Shown one piece after another: positions 13,346-20,591 of a stretch of DNA of 20,591 nucleotides (its first letter is position 1; every line of letters begins with the position of its first letter). The notes below the pieces were generated by a model. The model did no database searches. It saw only the letters and a program-made list of their open reading frames with translations, and was not told the origin of the DNA. The stretch is taken from NCBI GenBank assembly GCA_025449435.1, contig JANWJO010000170.1:1-20591 (forward strand), in the 5' to 3' direction. Source of the DNA: Chloroflexota bacterium. Its GTDB lineage: Bacteria; Chloroflexota; UBA4733. The position numbers were made by a program, and so were the translations under genes.

Positions 13346-15289
13346 CTAGACGTAGCCCAGCGTCAACTTGAGGCGGTGTGCGAGCTCCGGCGTGATGCCT
13401 GGCACCGTGATCAGTTCCTCGACGGGAGCTTCGGCCACAGCTTTAGGCGACCCGAATTTGCGGATGAGCGCTTGCCGCTTCTTGGGGCCGATGCCAGTGA
13501 CGGCGTCCAGTGACGTACCCAACGCCGCGTGTTTGCGTTGCTGGCGGTGGAAGGTGATGGCGAAGCGGTGGGTTTCGTCGCGGATGCGCTGCACCAGATG
13601 CAGCGCTGGCGAGGTCCTGGGTAACAGGATCGACTCCTCGTGGCCGGGGAGAAATAGCTCCTCCTGCTGCTTGGCAAGTGCGACGATGGGCACGCGCTCA
13701 GTGAGGCCGAGTTCCTCCAAGGCACCGAGGGCCGCACTAAGCTGGCCCTTGCCGCCGTCAACGATCACCAAGTCGGGCAGTGCGGCCCAACCGACAGTAA
13801 CCGCGGCTGTATGGCTTACGTCTTGTTGTGCGTCTCCGTCGGTTGCGGTGTCCAAAGCTTCGGATGTGGGGACGGCGGCACCTTCCGTGCGCAGTGCGCG
13901 CGCAAACCGCCGGCGCAGCACCTCGCCCATCGATCGGAAGTCGTCAGGCCCATCAACCGACGTCACCTTGAACTTGCGGTACTCAGACTTGGCGGGCTGG
14001 CCATCGATAAACACGATCATGGCGGCGACGGGATTGCTGCCCTGGATATTGGAGTTGTCATAACACTCGATGCGGTGCGGAAAGCGCGGCAAGTTGAGCG
14101 CGGAGGCCAGTTCACCGGCTGCTCCGGTGGTGCGCTGTTTGCTCGCTAGCCATTGGGCACGTTCTTCGGCTAAGGAGTTTTGGGCATTGTCGCTGGCCAG
14201 CGACACGATGTCGTGTTTGTGGCCGCGCTTCGGCACGGCCAGAGTGATACGGCCCTTGTCGAGGGCGCGGATCCACGCTTGTAGGTCGTCCGCATCTTCG
14301 GGCTCCGTGGGTAACAGCATATCGGGCGCTGGGCTGCCTGCGCGTTCGTAATAGCTGCGCAGAAAAGCGGTGAGCACCTCCCCATCGGGCACATCGGCCG
14401 GGGCGTCTAGTTGATAGTGGTCGCTGCTGATCAGCTTGCCCTGGCGGATGAGCAACAGCTCGATACATGCGCCGGTGGCATCACGCGCGAGACCTACGGC
14501 ATCCAGGTCTTCCTGGTCCGGTGATACGACGCGCTGCCGTTCGATGACACGCTCGACCGAGCGAATCTGGTCGCGTAGCCGGGTGGCACGCTCGAAGTCA
14601 AGCGCCTCGGCGGCCGTTTCCATATCGGTCTTCAAGGCACGGACGACTAACTCTTGCCGTCCTTCCAAGAACAGCACTACCTGTTCCATCGTGGCGTTGT
14701 ATTCGTCGCGCGTACAGGTGGCGTTGCATGGGCCCAGACACCGATGGATGTGCAATTCTAAGCAGGCACGGAACGTAGGGTCGATGGTCTCTTCCTTGAG
14801 CGGCAGGTCGCATGAACGGTAGGGGAACAGCCGCTTGATGAGCGACAGGGTCTCGTTCATCGACTTAGAACTCGCAAACGGCCCGAAGTAGCGTGCGCCG
14901 TCTTTAGCGGCGTGGCGCACGCGCTCCACGCGCGGGAAGTCTTCCTGGAGCGTGATGCGTAGGTACGGATACTGCTTGTCGTCGCGCAAGCGCACGTTAT
15001 AGCGCGGATGGTGCTGTTTGATGTAGTTGGACTCGAGCATGAAGGCTTCGAGCTCGTTTTGCACCACCAGGCATTCGATATCGACGATGTGATTGACGAG
15101 GCTGCGAATGCGCGGTGCATGCGTCTCGGGCGATTGGAAGTAGGAACGCACGCGATGGCGCAGGTTGCTCGCCTTACCGACGTAGATGATGGTGCCAGTG
15201 CCATCCTTCATGAGGTAAATGCCTGGCTTGTTGGGCAATTCTTCCAGGCGATGCTCGAGTTGCTCGCTCAACACCAGGCTAGTAGCCAT
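13346..15289 (-). CDS. uvrC: Excinuclease ABC subunit C
   Basis: UvrC makes both incisions around a DNA lesion in nucleotide excision repair with UvrA and UvrB. The 647-residue protein is complete: GIY-YIG nuclease (GIY 23-25, YVG 36-38), a cysteine cluster C160, C176, C184 and C188 matching the iron-sulphur ligands described for UvrC, the UvrB-binding UVR motif (about 222-252), the RNase H-like second nuclease (D411 in CYDNSN, D511 in DGGKGQ, H574 in DETHR) and a C-terminal helix-hairpin-helix pair (about 595-645). A linker of about 35 residues rich in A, T, D and Q (469-503) sits just before LPDLVIVDGGKGQ and looks like a disordered insertion. The start is ATG 15289, with GAGAGGT nine bases upstream; an earlier in-frame start (15316) is less likely. 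It lies 57 bp after the DivIVA-like gene. Confidence 0.95.
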   Translation of the reverse strand: MATSLVLSEQLEHRLEELPNKPGIYLMKDGTGTIIYVGKASNLRHRVRSYFQSPETHAPRIRSLVNHIVDIECLVVQNELEAFMLESNYIKQHHPRYNVRLRDDKQYPYLRITLQEDFPRVERVRHAAKDGARYFGPFASSKSMNETLSLIKRLFPYRSCDLPLKEETIDPTFRACLELHIHRCLGPCNATCTRDEYNATMEQVVLFLEGRQELVVRALKTDMETAAEALDFERATRLRDQIRSVERVIERQRVVSPDQEDLDAVGLARDATGACIELLLIRQGKLISSDHYQLDAPADVPDGEVLTAFLRSYYERAGSPAPDMLLPTEPEDADDLQAWIRALDKGRITLAVPKRGHKHDIVSLASDNAQNSLAEERAQWLASKQRTTGAAGELASALNLPRFPHRIECYDNSNIQGSNPVAAMIVFIDGQPAKSEYRKFKVTSVDGPDDFRSMGEVLRRRFARALRTEGAAVPTSEALDTATDGDAQQDVSHTAAVTVGWAALPDLVIVDGGKGQLSAALGALEELGLTERVPIVALAKQQEELFLPGHEESILLPRTSPALHLVQRIRDETHRFAITFHRQQRKHAALGTSLDAVTGIGPKKRQALIRKFGSPKAVAEAPVEELITVPGITPELAHRLKLTLGYV

Positions 15290-15346
15290 GCCCTCGATAC
15301 CTCTCGCGGCGGCCACTGACTGCTGGCCGCTGCGCCGCTGACCACA

Positions 15347-15814
15347 TTATGACCCACTCATCGCTTCGAGTCCGTGTTGCACTTCGGCAAGCCGCAATTC
15401 AACAATGCGATGCAAGTTCGCAAGGGTATCCGCGACATATTTTTCAGCCTCCCGGCGGCGCTCGCTCGCCTCACGCTGTGCGGCCTCGATGATGCTCGCA
15501 GCACTTCGCCCGGCTTCGATGACCAGTGGATGTTCCACTACCATTCGCTGCGCCTTGTCGTTCGCATCGCGAATGATGTGCGCCGCTTGCTCACGGGCTT
15601 CGGCGACCATGCGCTCATCGTCGGACTGGATGCGTCGCGCCTCGCGGATCGCATCGGGCACTTGGACACGCATCTGGTCGAGCAGGTCCAGGCAGCGCCG
15701 TTCATCGAGAACAATTTTATTCCCAATCGGCACGTGTACCGCTGAACTGAGCACATCGTCCAGCTCGTCGGCCAGCTCAAGGATCGACTCCGGGCTGTTC
15801 AACGTTCTCGCCAC
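15347..15814 (-). CDS. DivIVA-like / ATP-synthase-b-like coiled-coil protein
   Basis: A protein of about 155 residues with a short N-terminal region (ILELADELDDVL) followed by IGNKIVLDERRCLDLLDQMRVQVPDAIREARRI and a long charged helix rich in A, E, R and Q that should form a coiled coil (about 55-145). It has no membrane segment. This pattern is known from a conserved family in actinobacteria (such as mycobacterial Rv2927c), Firmicutes and Chloroflexota, usually encoded near rsmD and coaD. The family is described as DivIVA-like and is suspected to act in cell growth or division; its function here is inferred. The start is either GTG 15814 (GGAGG touches it, which is too close) or TTG 15802. 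Either start overlaps the end of rsmD, so the two genes are coupled. Confidence 0.7.
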   Translation of the reverse strand: MARTLNSPESILELADELDDVLSSAVHVPIGNKIVLDERRCLDLLDQMRVQVPDAIREARRIQSDDERMVAEAREQAAHIIRDANDKAQRMVVEHPLVIEAGRSAASIIEAAQREASERRREAEKYVADTLANLHRIVELRLAEVQHGLEAMSGS

Positions 15815-16358
15815 CCTCCGCTTTGCGGTACATAGTCAGCGCGCTGTCACCGTAACGGCGATGTTTCCATTGGGTGTAACCCACAATCTCAACAGGTAGC
15901 GTAATTGTAGCCGCATGTTCAAGCACGATGAGCGCACGCTCGGCGAGCACGTGCTGTGCCTCGAGCCAGCCAATCACTTGGTCACTGGCGAGGTCGGTAT
16001 ACGGTGGGTCCGACAGGATGAGATCGAAGGGCTCGTGCAACCGGCGCAACGCGGCCGGTATCGTGCCCGCTATAATCTCCACCGGCTGAGGGAGCCGCGT
16101 GGCTTCGTAGTTTCGCTTGATACTTGCACAGGCCCGCAGGTCGGCCTCCATGAAGGTTGCCGAGCGCGCACCGCGGCTCAGCGCCTCCAGCCCTAGCGCG
16201 CCTGACCCTGCATACAAGTCGAGCACCCGTCCAAACGGCCCAGCATTGGCGATCATTGAGAACAGCGCCTCTTTGACTTTATCGGAGGTTGGCCGCGTAG
16301 TGAGCCCCGGTGGTACCACTAGGCGCACGCTGCGCGCCGTCCCGCCGGTGATGCGCAA
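15777..16358 (-). CDS. rsmD: 16S rRNA (guanine(966)-N2)-methyltransferase RsmD
   Basis: A 193-residue enzyme that methylates G966 of 16S rRNA using SAM. It begins with RITGGTARSVRLVVPPG and TRPTSDKVKEALF (20-33), the usual RsmD N-terminus. It has motif I VLDLYAGSGALGLEAL (45-60) and the catalytic DPPY (117-120), and ends with the KHRRYGDSALTMYR segment. The start is TTG 16358, chosen because GGAGG lies six bases upstream and the protein then starts exactly where the family starts. The frame stays open a further 171 codons upstream, but that part runs through intergenic hairpins and an antisense view of the hydroxylase gene. In many relatives coaD follows rsmD; here a DivIVA-like gene does. 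Confidence 0.92.
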   Translation of the reverse strand: MRITGGTARSVRLVVPPGLTTRPTSDKVKEALFSMIANAGPFGRVLDLYAGSGALGLEALSRGARSATFMEADLRACASIKRNYEATRLPQPVEIIAGTIPAALRRLHEPFDLILSDPPYTDLASDQVIGWLEAQHVLAERALIVLEHAATITLPVEIVGYTQWKHRRYGDSALTMYRKAEGGENVEQPGVDP

Positions 16359-16614
16359 CAGCCGCCTCCAGTTCGCCCCCCCCGGGAAATCGGGGAGGGT
16401 GACCCTTTCACGCCCCCTGTCGTCCCCCCATTGCGGGGGGGACATTGCGCCGGAAGTGCCGTGCTCTCCGTCGTACAAGCTCCCCTCTCCCGCCAGGGGG
16501 AGGAGCGGGGAGTGGGATCCTCGTGCCTGCACCCCTCCCCGGGAGTTCGGGGACGGGTGCAGACGTCGGGTGCCCTTTGGGCGAGCACCCGGCGCGGGGG
16601 AGGAGTTGCGATCC
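16359..16614. other. Hairpin-rich gap between the molybdenum hydroxylase operon and rsmD
   Basis: In this 256-bp gap four inverted repeats follow one another: GTCCCCCC/GGGGGGAC (16422-16443), CTCCCC/GGGGAG with an inner CTCCC/GGGAG (16480-16512), TGCACCC-C-TCCCCG/CGGGGA-C-GGGTGCA (16528-16561; 13 pairs, one mismatch) and CGGGTGC/GCACCCG (16567-16591). None ends in a T-run. They may end or stabilise the upstream transcript or be accumulated palindromic repeats. The first belongs to repeat copy 3. Confidence 0.6.
16412..16463 (+). repeat. Dispersed C/G-rich palindromic repeat, copy 3
   Basis: This aligns without gaps over 52 bases to copy 1 (39 identical) and to the reverse complement of copy 2 (37 identical). 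The C-run plus TGT, the central palindrome GTCCCCCC/GGGGGGAC and GCCGGAAGT are kept. It lies downstream of the hydroxylase large-subunit gene and just upstream of rsmD. Confidence 0.75.
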
Positions 16615-19086
16615 TTACCCTTCGGTTTGGGTGTAGTCGCCAGCGACCTCTTCGGCCAGTGATTCCTCTTCGCAGGGAATCTCCGGCTCATCGGCCGACC
16701 CGGTATGGGTGAGCGCCACATCGGCGTATGACCCCACCTGGTCCATGTAGGTGTTGGCATAGGGCGTTGCTTCGTTGCCCTGCATGGCGTTGAGCACGCG
16801 CTCGGCCGAGAACGGCAACTGGTGCATGCGAATGCCGATGGCGTTACGCAGTGCGTTGCCGACCGCTGCAAGCGTGGGCACGATGTTCACCTCGCCGGTG
16901 CCGCGCACCCCGTAGGGGCTTTCGTCGGCTGGTACTTCGATGAGAATGGTGTTGATGTCCGGTACGTCCAGGGCGGTGGGCTTGCGGTAGTCGAGCAGCG
17001 ACGGATTGCGCAGCAACCCGTTGTTATCGTACACGTAGCCTTCGGTGAGTGCCCAGCCGATGCCTTGCACCACCGAACCCTGTATTTGCCCTTCGCACAG
17101 GGAGGGATTAATGGCGCAACCCACATCTTGTGCACCGGTGAAATCGACGACCCACGTCTGGCCCGTCTCCGGGTCCACTTCCACCTCGGCCACCTGGACG
17201 GCAAAGGCGGGGGCGCGCGTGAGGTGTGTGGTTGATCCGATGCCGATAATCGGGCCCTCGCCAGAGTTCATCGACCGGCGGATCACCTGCTGGCGGCTGA
17301 TCTGTTGCTCTGGAGCGCTGCGCACGACGAACTCGCCATCGCGCTCCTCCACCTGATCGGCATCGACTTTGAGCAACCCGGCGGCGCGCTGTACCAGCTT
17401 GCCGCGGGCGTCCATCGCCGCACGATAAACGGCGGTGCCTAGGCTGAGTGTCAGCCGGCTCCCACCAGTTCCGTCGTTGAAAGGGACTGCATCGGTGCTC
17501 GCTGTCGTGATGCGGATCTTGTCGAACGGTACATCCAGCGCCTCGGCGGCAATCTGGCAGACCGACGACCGGCAACCCGTGAGGTCCACCGAGCCTGTGA
17601 CGATATTGGCGGCGCCATCCTCTGTAAAGTGGATCTCGGCAGTGGAGGTGCCAACGCCACCGCCCCAGTAGCCAGCAGCGACACCGCGACCACGCTTGCG
17701 ACCTGGGACGCTGGGCTGGCCAACGGGCTTGGTCCAGGCCGGGCTGGCTGCGACGGCTTCCAGGGTTTGTACGAAGCCAATACTGGGGAATGCAACGCCG
17801 TTGATGGCCCGATCGCCAGGCCGGACCGCATTCTTGAGCCTTAATTGAATGGGGTCCATATGCAGCTTGACTGCCAGTTCGTCGATGGCTGATTCGATGG
17901 CGAAAGCCGCTTGTGGACCACCGGGAGCACGATAGGCGGTGACACTTGGCTTGTTGGTCATCACGTCGATGCCCTCGATGCGAGCGTTCGGCCAGCGATA
18001 TGGCCCAGGACCGATGTTCAATCCAGCACCCGATGCACCGCCTGGGTAGCCGCCGACGTCATACACCATACGCGACTGCAACGCCGTGAAGGTGCCGTCC
18101 TGCTTGGCGCCGATCTTGACGTGGATGACTGCTCCGGGGGCTGGCCGCGTCGCCTTGAGCACTTCGGAGCGGCGCAACACACACTTCACGGGGCGTCCAG
18201 CGGCGTGTGCCATGAGCGCCGTGAGCGGCTCGACACCCATGGCGCCTTTGGCGCCAAATCCGCCGCCTACCTCCAGTGGGGTCACGGTGATACGGCTGGC
18301 AGGCACGTGGAGGAAGCCGGCGATGCCAGCGCGGACGCCAAAGCTCCCTTGTGTGGTGGTCCACATATTCAGGTTGCCACCCGGAGCGTATTCCGCCACA
18401 GTGGCCTGGGGCTCGATGTAGCCCTGGTGCACGAACACCGTGGCAAACGTGTCCTCAACAATGGCGTCGGCTTGCGCGAACCCCTGTTCAACGTCGCCCG
18501 TTGCCACTTCGTTGACGCGGCACACGTTGCTGGGATGCCCGGCCTTGCCGGCGAACGTCTCTGCTTGGTTGCTCTGGTGCAGCACCGTGGAACTGGTGGC
18601 TAGCGAGCGTACCGGATCGACCACGGCGGGTAGCGCCTGGTACACCACGTCGATCAGCGATAGTGCCTCTTCAGCGATGGCCGCTGTGGTGGCCGCAACG
18701 GCTGCCACAGGCTCGCCGTGAAACACCACCTTCTTCCAGGCCAGGATATGCCGGCCACGGCTGGCAATGTCGAACTCCTCTTCGCCCACCTCGGTGCCGG
18801 AGATTTCGGAGATCAGCCGGGGCATGTCCGCACCGGTGATTACCGCTAGAACACCGGGCAGAGCCTTGGCCCTGCTGGTGTCAATCGACACGATGTTGGC
18901 GTGCGCGTAGGTGCTGGCGAGTTGCTTCACCCAAGCCATGTTGGGCAAGCTGAAGTCAGCCCCGTACACCATCCGACCAGTTACTTTATCCAGTGCATCG
19001 ACGCGCGCGAGCCGTTTGCCCACGTACTTACGTTCGCTGCGGGTATCAACCGGCGCCTCAGCTGGGCGGGTTTGCAGGTCAACCAC
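16615..19086 (-). CDS. Molybdenum hydroxylase large subunit (molybdopterin-binding, xanthine dehydrogenase/CoxL superfamily)
   Basis: An 823-residue catalytic subunit that would bind molybdopterin cytosine dinucleotide and hydroxylate a carbon of its substrate with water. Visible are the N-terminal a/b-hammerhead domain (about 18-130, GKRLARVDALDKVTGRMVYGADF), TTTQGSFGVR, the cofactor loop GGGFGAKG (274-281), AYRAPGGPQ (384-392) and the catalytic glutamate E732 in VRGTGEVN. The active-site stretch is AYRAPGGPQ, not the AYxCSFR of true (form I) CO dehydrogenase nor the AYRGAGR of form II, so CO is an unlikely substrate; aldehydes, purines or N-heterocycles are more likely. An acidic tail of about 55 residues follows the usual end. 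The start is GTG 19086, with GGAAGGAA seven bases upstream. It is the third gene of an M-S-L operon. Confidence 0.92.
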   Translation of the reverse strand: MVDLQTRPAEAPVDTRSERKYVGKRLARVDALDKVTGRMVYGADFSLPNMAWVKQLASTYAHANIVSIDTSRAKALPGVLAVITGADMPRLISEISGTEVGEEEFDIASRGRHILAWKKVVFHGEPVAAVAATTAAIAEEALSLIDVVYQALPAVVDPVRSLATSSTVLHQSNQAETFAGKAGHPSNVCRVNEVATGDVEQGFAQADAIVEDTFATVFVHQGYIEPQATVAEYAPGGNLNMWTTTQGSFGVRAGIAGFLHVPASRITVTPLEVGGGFGAKGAMGVEPLTALMAHAAGRPVKCVLRRSEVLKATRPAPGAVIHVKIGAKQDGTFTALQSRMVYDVGGYPGGASGAGLNIGPGPYRWPNARIEGIDVMTNKPSVTAYRAPGGPQAAFAIESAIDELAVKLHMDPIQLRLKNAVRPGDRAINGVAFPSIGFVQTLEAVAASPAWTKPVGQPSVPGRKRGRGVAAGYWGGGVGTSTAEIHFTEDGAANIVTGSVDLTGCRSSVCQIAAEALDVPFDKIRITTASTDAVPFNDGTGGSRLTLSLGTAVYRAAMDARGKLVQRAAGLLKVDADQVEERDGEFVVRSAPEQQISRQQVIRRSMNSGEGPIIGIGSTTHLTRAPAFAVQVAEVEVDPETGQTWVVDFTGAQDVGCAINPSLCEGQIQGSVVQGIGWALTEGYVYDNNGLLRNPSLLDYRKPTALDVPDINTILIEVPADESPYGVRGTGEVNIVPTLAAVGNALRNAIGIRMHQLPFSAERVLNAMQGNEATPYANTYMDQVGSYADVALTHTGSADEPEIPCEEESLAEEVAGDYTQTEG

Positions 19087-19124
19087 GACGCTATTCCTTC
19101 CTATTTGGTGTCTGCGAAGCGGAC

Positions 19125-19673
19125 CTACTCTTGGAACATGATGACGGGCGAGCCGCCTTCGACCGTGGAAGCTTTCGTGCTCGCGTTCGCCACGCCAACC
19201 GGCACCGGATCCCCATTGGTGACCGACAGCACAGCCTTGACGATCTTGTCGTAGCCTGTGCACCGGCAGAGGTTACCGGCGAGTCCCGTGCGCACTTGTT
19301 CCTCGTTGGCGTGCGGATTGGCGTCAATCAGCGCTTTGGCCGACACCAGCATGCCCGGGATGCAAAAGCCGCATTGCAACCCGGCGTAGTCGATAAACGC
19401 TTGCTGAACCGCGTGCAGCTTGCCGTCGGCGGCGAGCCCTTCGACGCTCACCACCGTGGCGCCGTCGACTTCGGGGATCAAGGTCAAGCATGAGTTCACG
19501 ATGCGGCCGTCGACTGTCATGGTGCAGGCGCCGCAATCACCCGTGCCGCACCCTTCTTTGGACCCGGTTAAGGCAAGGTCTTCGCGCACCACTTCGAGCA
19601 AGGTGCGGAACGGCTCTACAAACAATTCCTGGGAGTTGCCGTTGAGTGTAAACCGGACGACTGTCTTCGCCAT
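19125..19673 (-). CDS. Molybdenum hydroxylase small subunit with two [2Fe-2S] clusters (CoxS-like)
   Basis: A 182-residue electron-transfer subunit. The N-terminal plant-type ferredoxin cluster is bound by C42, C47, C50 (GCGTGDCGAC) and C62. The C-terminal helical domain binds the second cluster through C101, C104 (CGFC), C136 and C138 (CRC). It passes electrons from the molybdenum centre to FAD in the medium subunit. The length is slightly above the usual 155-165 because of an extra tail after residue 155. The start is ATG 19673, with AGGAGG seven bases upstream. It lies 14 bp after the FAD subunit gene and 38 bp before the large subunit gene, in one operon. Confidence 0.95.
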   Translation of the reverse strand: MAKTVVRFTLNGNSQELFVEPFRTLLEVVREDLALTGSKEGCGTGDCGACTMTVDGRIVNSCLTLIPEVDGATVVSVEGLAADGKLHAVQQAFIDYAGLQCGFCIPGMLVSAKALIDANPHANEEQVRTGLAGNLCRCTGYDKIVKAVLSVTNGDPVPVGVANASTKASTVEGGSPVIMFQE

Positions 19674-19687
19674 TGAGTTGCCTCCTG

Positions 19688-20551
19688 TTACTGAGCCGCC
19701 GCGAGTGCCTGTTGGAGCGCTCGCCGGGTAAGCACTTCACTGAGCGTTCGCCGGAACCCGGCCGAGCCGCGCTGATCAGAGATAGGGCTGATTGAGTCCT
19801 GCACAGCTTTCGCCGCGGCAGCGATGACCTCGGCGGTTGGGGCCTTGCCGGTCAGAGCTGCTTCCGCGGCTGATGCGCGCACGGGGACCGGGGCCACAGC
19901 AGCGAGGGAAATCCTTGCCTCGGCAATTGCGCCACCAAGCAGGGTGACGCTTGCCGCTACACCGACCACGGCGATGTCGAGCTCGGCGCGCGGCGTGTGC
20001 CGTAGATAGGCACTGCCACTATGCGCGCCGGGAGTGGGCACCGAGATGCTGGTGAGCACCTCGCCGGAGTTCAAGCTCGTGCGGCCGGGGCCGGCAAACA
20101 GCTGTTCTACCGGAATGGTGCGCTCGCCTTGGGGGCCCGTCAGGTGGACCTGGGCGCCGAGGGCAATGAAAGCGGGCGCCGTATCGGCAGAGGGAGCGGC
20201 GTTGCACAGATTGCCACCTACGGTGGCAGAGTACCGGACCTGGATAGACCCGACCAGGGCGGCAGCTTGAGCGATGGCTGAAAAGCGCTGTAGCACGGCG
20301 GGATCGAGTTCAAGCCGGCGCATGGTGACGCGTGCGCCGATGGTCAGGCTGCCATCGGTATTGTGCGTGAGGGACTGTAACTCGCTCACTTTGCGCAGGC
20401 TCACAACGTATTTGGGCACCATGCCGCGCTCTTTGATTTGCACCAACAGATCGGTGCCGCCAGCGAGGAGCTTGCCCCCTGGCCCTTGGTGTTGCAGGAG
20501 CGAGATAGCCTCGCTCAGCGAGTTCGGCGCGTAGTAGACGAACGGACGCAA
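19688..20551 (-). CDS. Molybdenum hydroxylase medium subunit, FAD-binding (CoxM-like)
   Basis: A 287-residue flavoprotein subunit of the xanthine dehydrogenase/CO dehydrogenase superfamily. It begins with the family-typical FVYYAPNSLSEAISLL, has the FAD pyrophosphate loop LLAGGTDLL (28-36) and the second FAD motif TVGGNLCNAAPSADTAPA (110-127), and ends with the CO-dehydrogenase flavoprotein C-terminal domain (about 180-285). It takes electrons from the iron-sulphur subunit and hands them to an external acceptor. The start is TTG 20551, supported by GGGAAGG about seven bases upstream. It is the first gene of the operon visible in the window; only 40 bases remain to the right edge, so an upstream gene or promoter cannot be judged. 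Confidence 0.93.
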   Translation of the reverse strand: MRPFVYYAPNSLSEAISLLQHQGPGGKLLAGGTDLLVQIKERGMVPKYVVSLRKVSELQSLTHNTDGSLTIGARVTMRRLELDPAVLQRFSAIAQAAALVGSIQVRYSATVGGNLCNAAPSADTAPAFIALGAQVHLTGPQGERTIPVEQLFAGPGRTSLNSGEVLTSISVPTPGAHSGSAYLRHTPRAELDIAVVGVAASVTLLGGAIAEARISLAAVAPVPVRASAAEAALTGKAPTAEVIAAAAKAVQDSISPISDQRGSAGFRRTLSEVLTRRALQQALAAAQ

Positions 20552-20591
20552 TCCTAATCCTTCCCGTCGTTGCTGGCCGGACGCAGCCGGC

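Noticed and set aside
16359..16871. N-terminal extension of RsmD by 171 residues
   Set aside because: The extension runs through intergenic hairpins and antisense to the hydroxylase gene. TTG 16358 has GGAGG at correct spacing and begins at the conserved RsmD N-terminus.
17911..18603. Long plus-strand open frame (230 codons) inside the hydroxylase large-subunit gene
   Set aside because: It is antisense to a gene with clear motifs on the other strand. The peptide is rich in H, R and W with no domain, as expected of a shadow frame in GC-rich DNA.

Overview
The window is GC-rich chromosomal DNA from a bacterium, most likely a member of the Chloroflexota (inference). The clues are an FHA–FHA–PbpA cell-wall cluster, a HisZ/HisG pair, a DivIVA-like coiled-coil protein beside rsmD and uvrC, a three-subunit molybdenum hydroxylase of the CO-dehydrogenase/xanthine-dehydrogenase superfamily, many GTG and TTG starts with good Shine-Dalgarno sequences, and C/G-rich palindromic intergenic repeats. 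No rRNA, tRNA, CRISPR array or transposase gene was seen.

Layout. Positions 1-2090 (+) carry the end of one FHA-domain protein, a membrane-anchored FHA protein and a class B penicillin-binding protein, with overlapping ends; this looks like a phosphorylation-regulated peptidoglycan synthesis operon. A small membrane-anchored protein of unknown function follows (2194-2838, +) and overlaps hisG tail to tail. hisZ and hisG (5439-2828, -) are translationally coupled and perform the first step of histidine synthesis. A structured intergenic stretch (5440-5812) separates them from an EamA-type permease (+). A class I RNA methyltransferase (-) and an IlvD/Edd-family dehydratase (+) diverge from about 8 kb.

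From about 10 kb to the right end every gene lies on the minus strand. Positions 10093-11910 encode a DUF262-DUF1524 protein (GmrSD-like, a probable anti-phage nuclease). It is visibly poorer in GC than its surroundings, is preceded by a start-less reading-frame remnant that overlaps it by ATGA, and is bracketed by two inverted copies of a 52-nt dispersed repeat. Then, in transcription order from the right edge, come the FAD, iron-sulphur and molybdopterin subunits of a molybdenum hydroxylase (20551-16615), a 256-bp block of hairpins, and rsmD, the DivIVA-like gene, uvrC and an alpha/beta hydrolase (16358-12300), closely spaced as an operon.

Most notable: the isolated defence-type gene between inverted repeats; the repeat family itself; a long-form HisG coupled to a full-length HisRS-like HisZ; and a dehydratase in which the usual CDK cluster-ligand cysteine is replaced by glycine.
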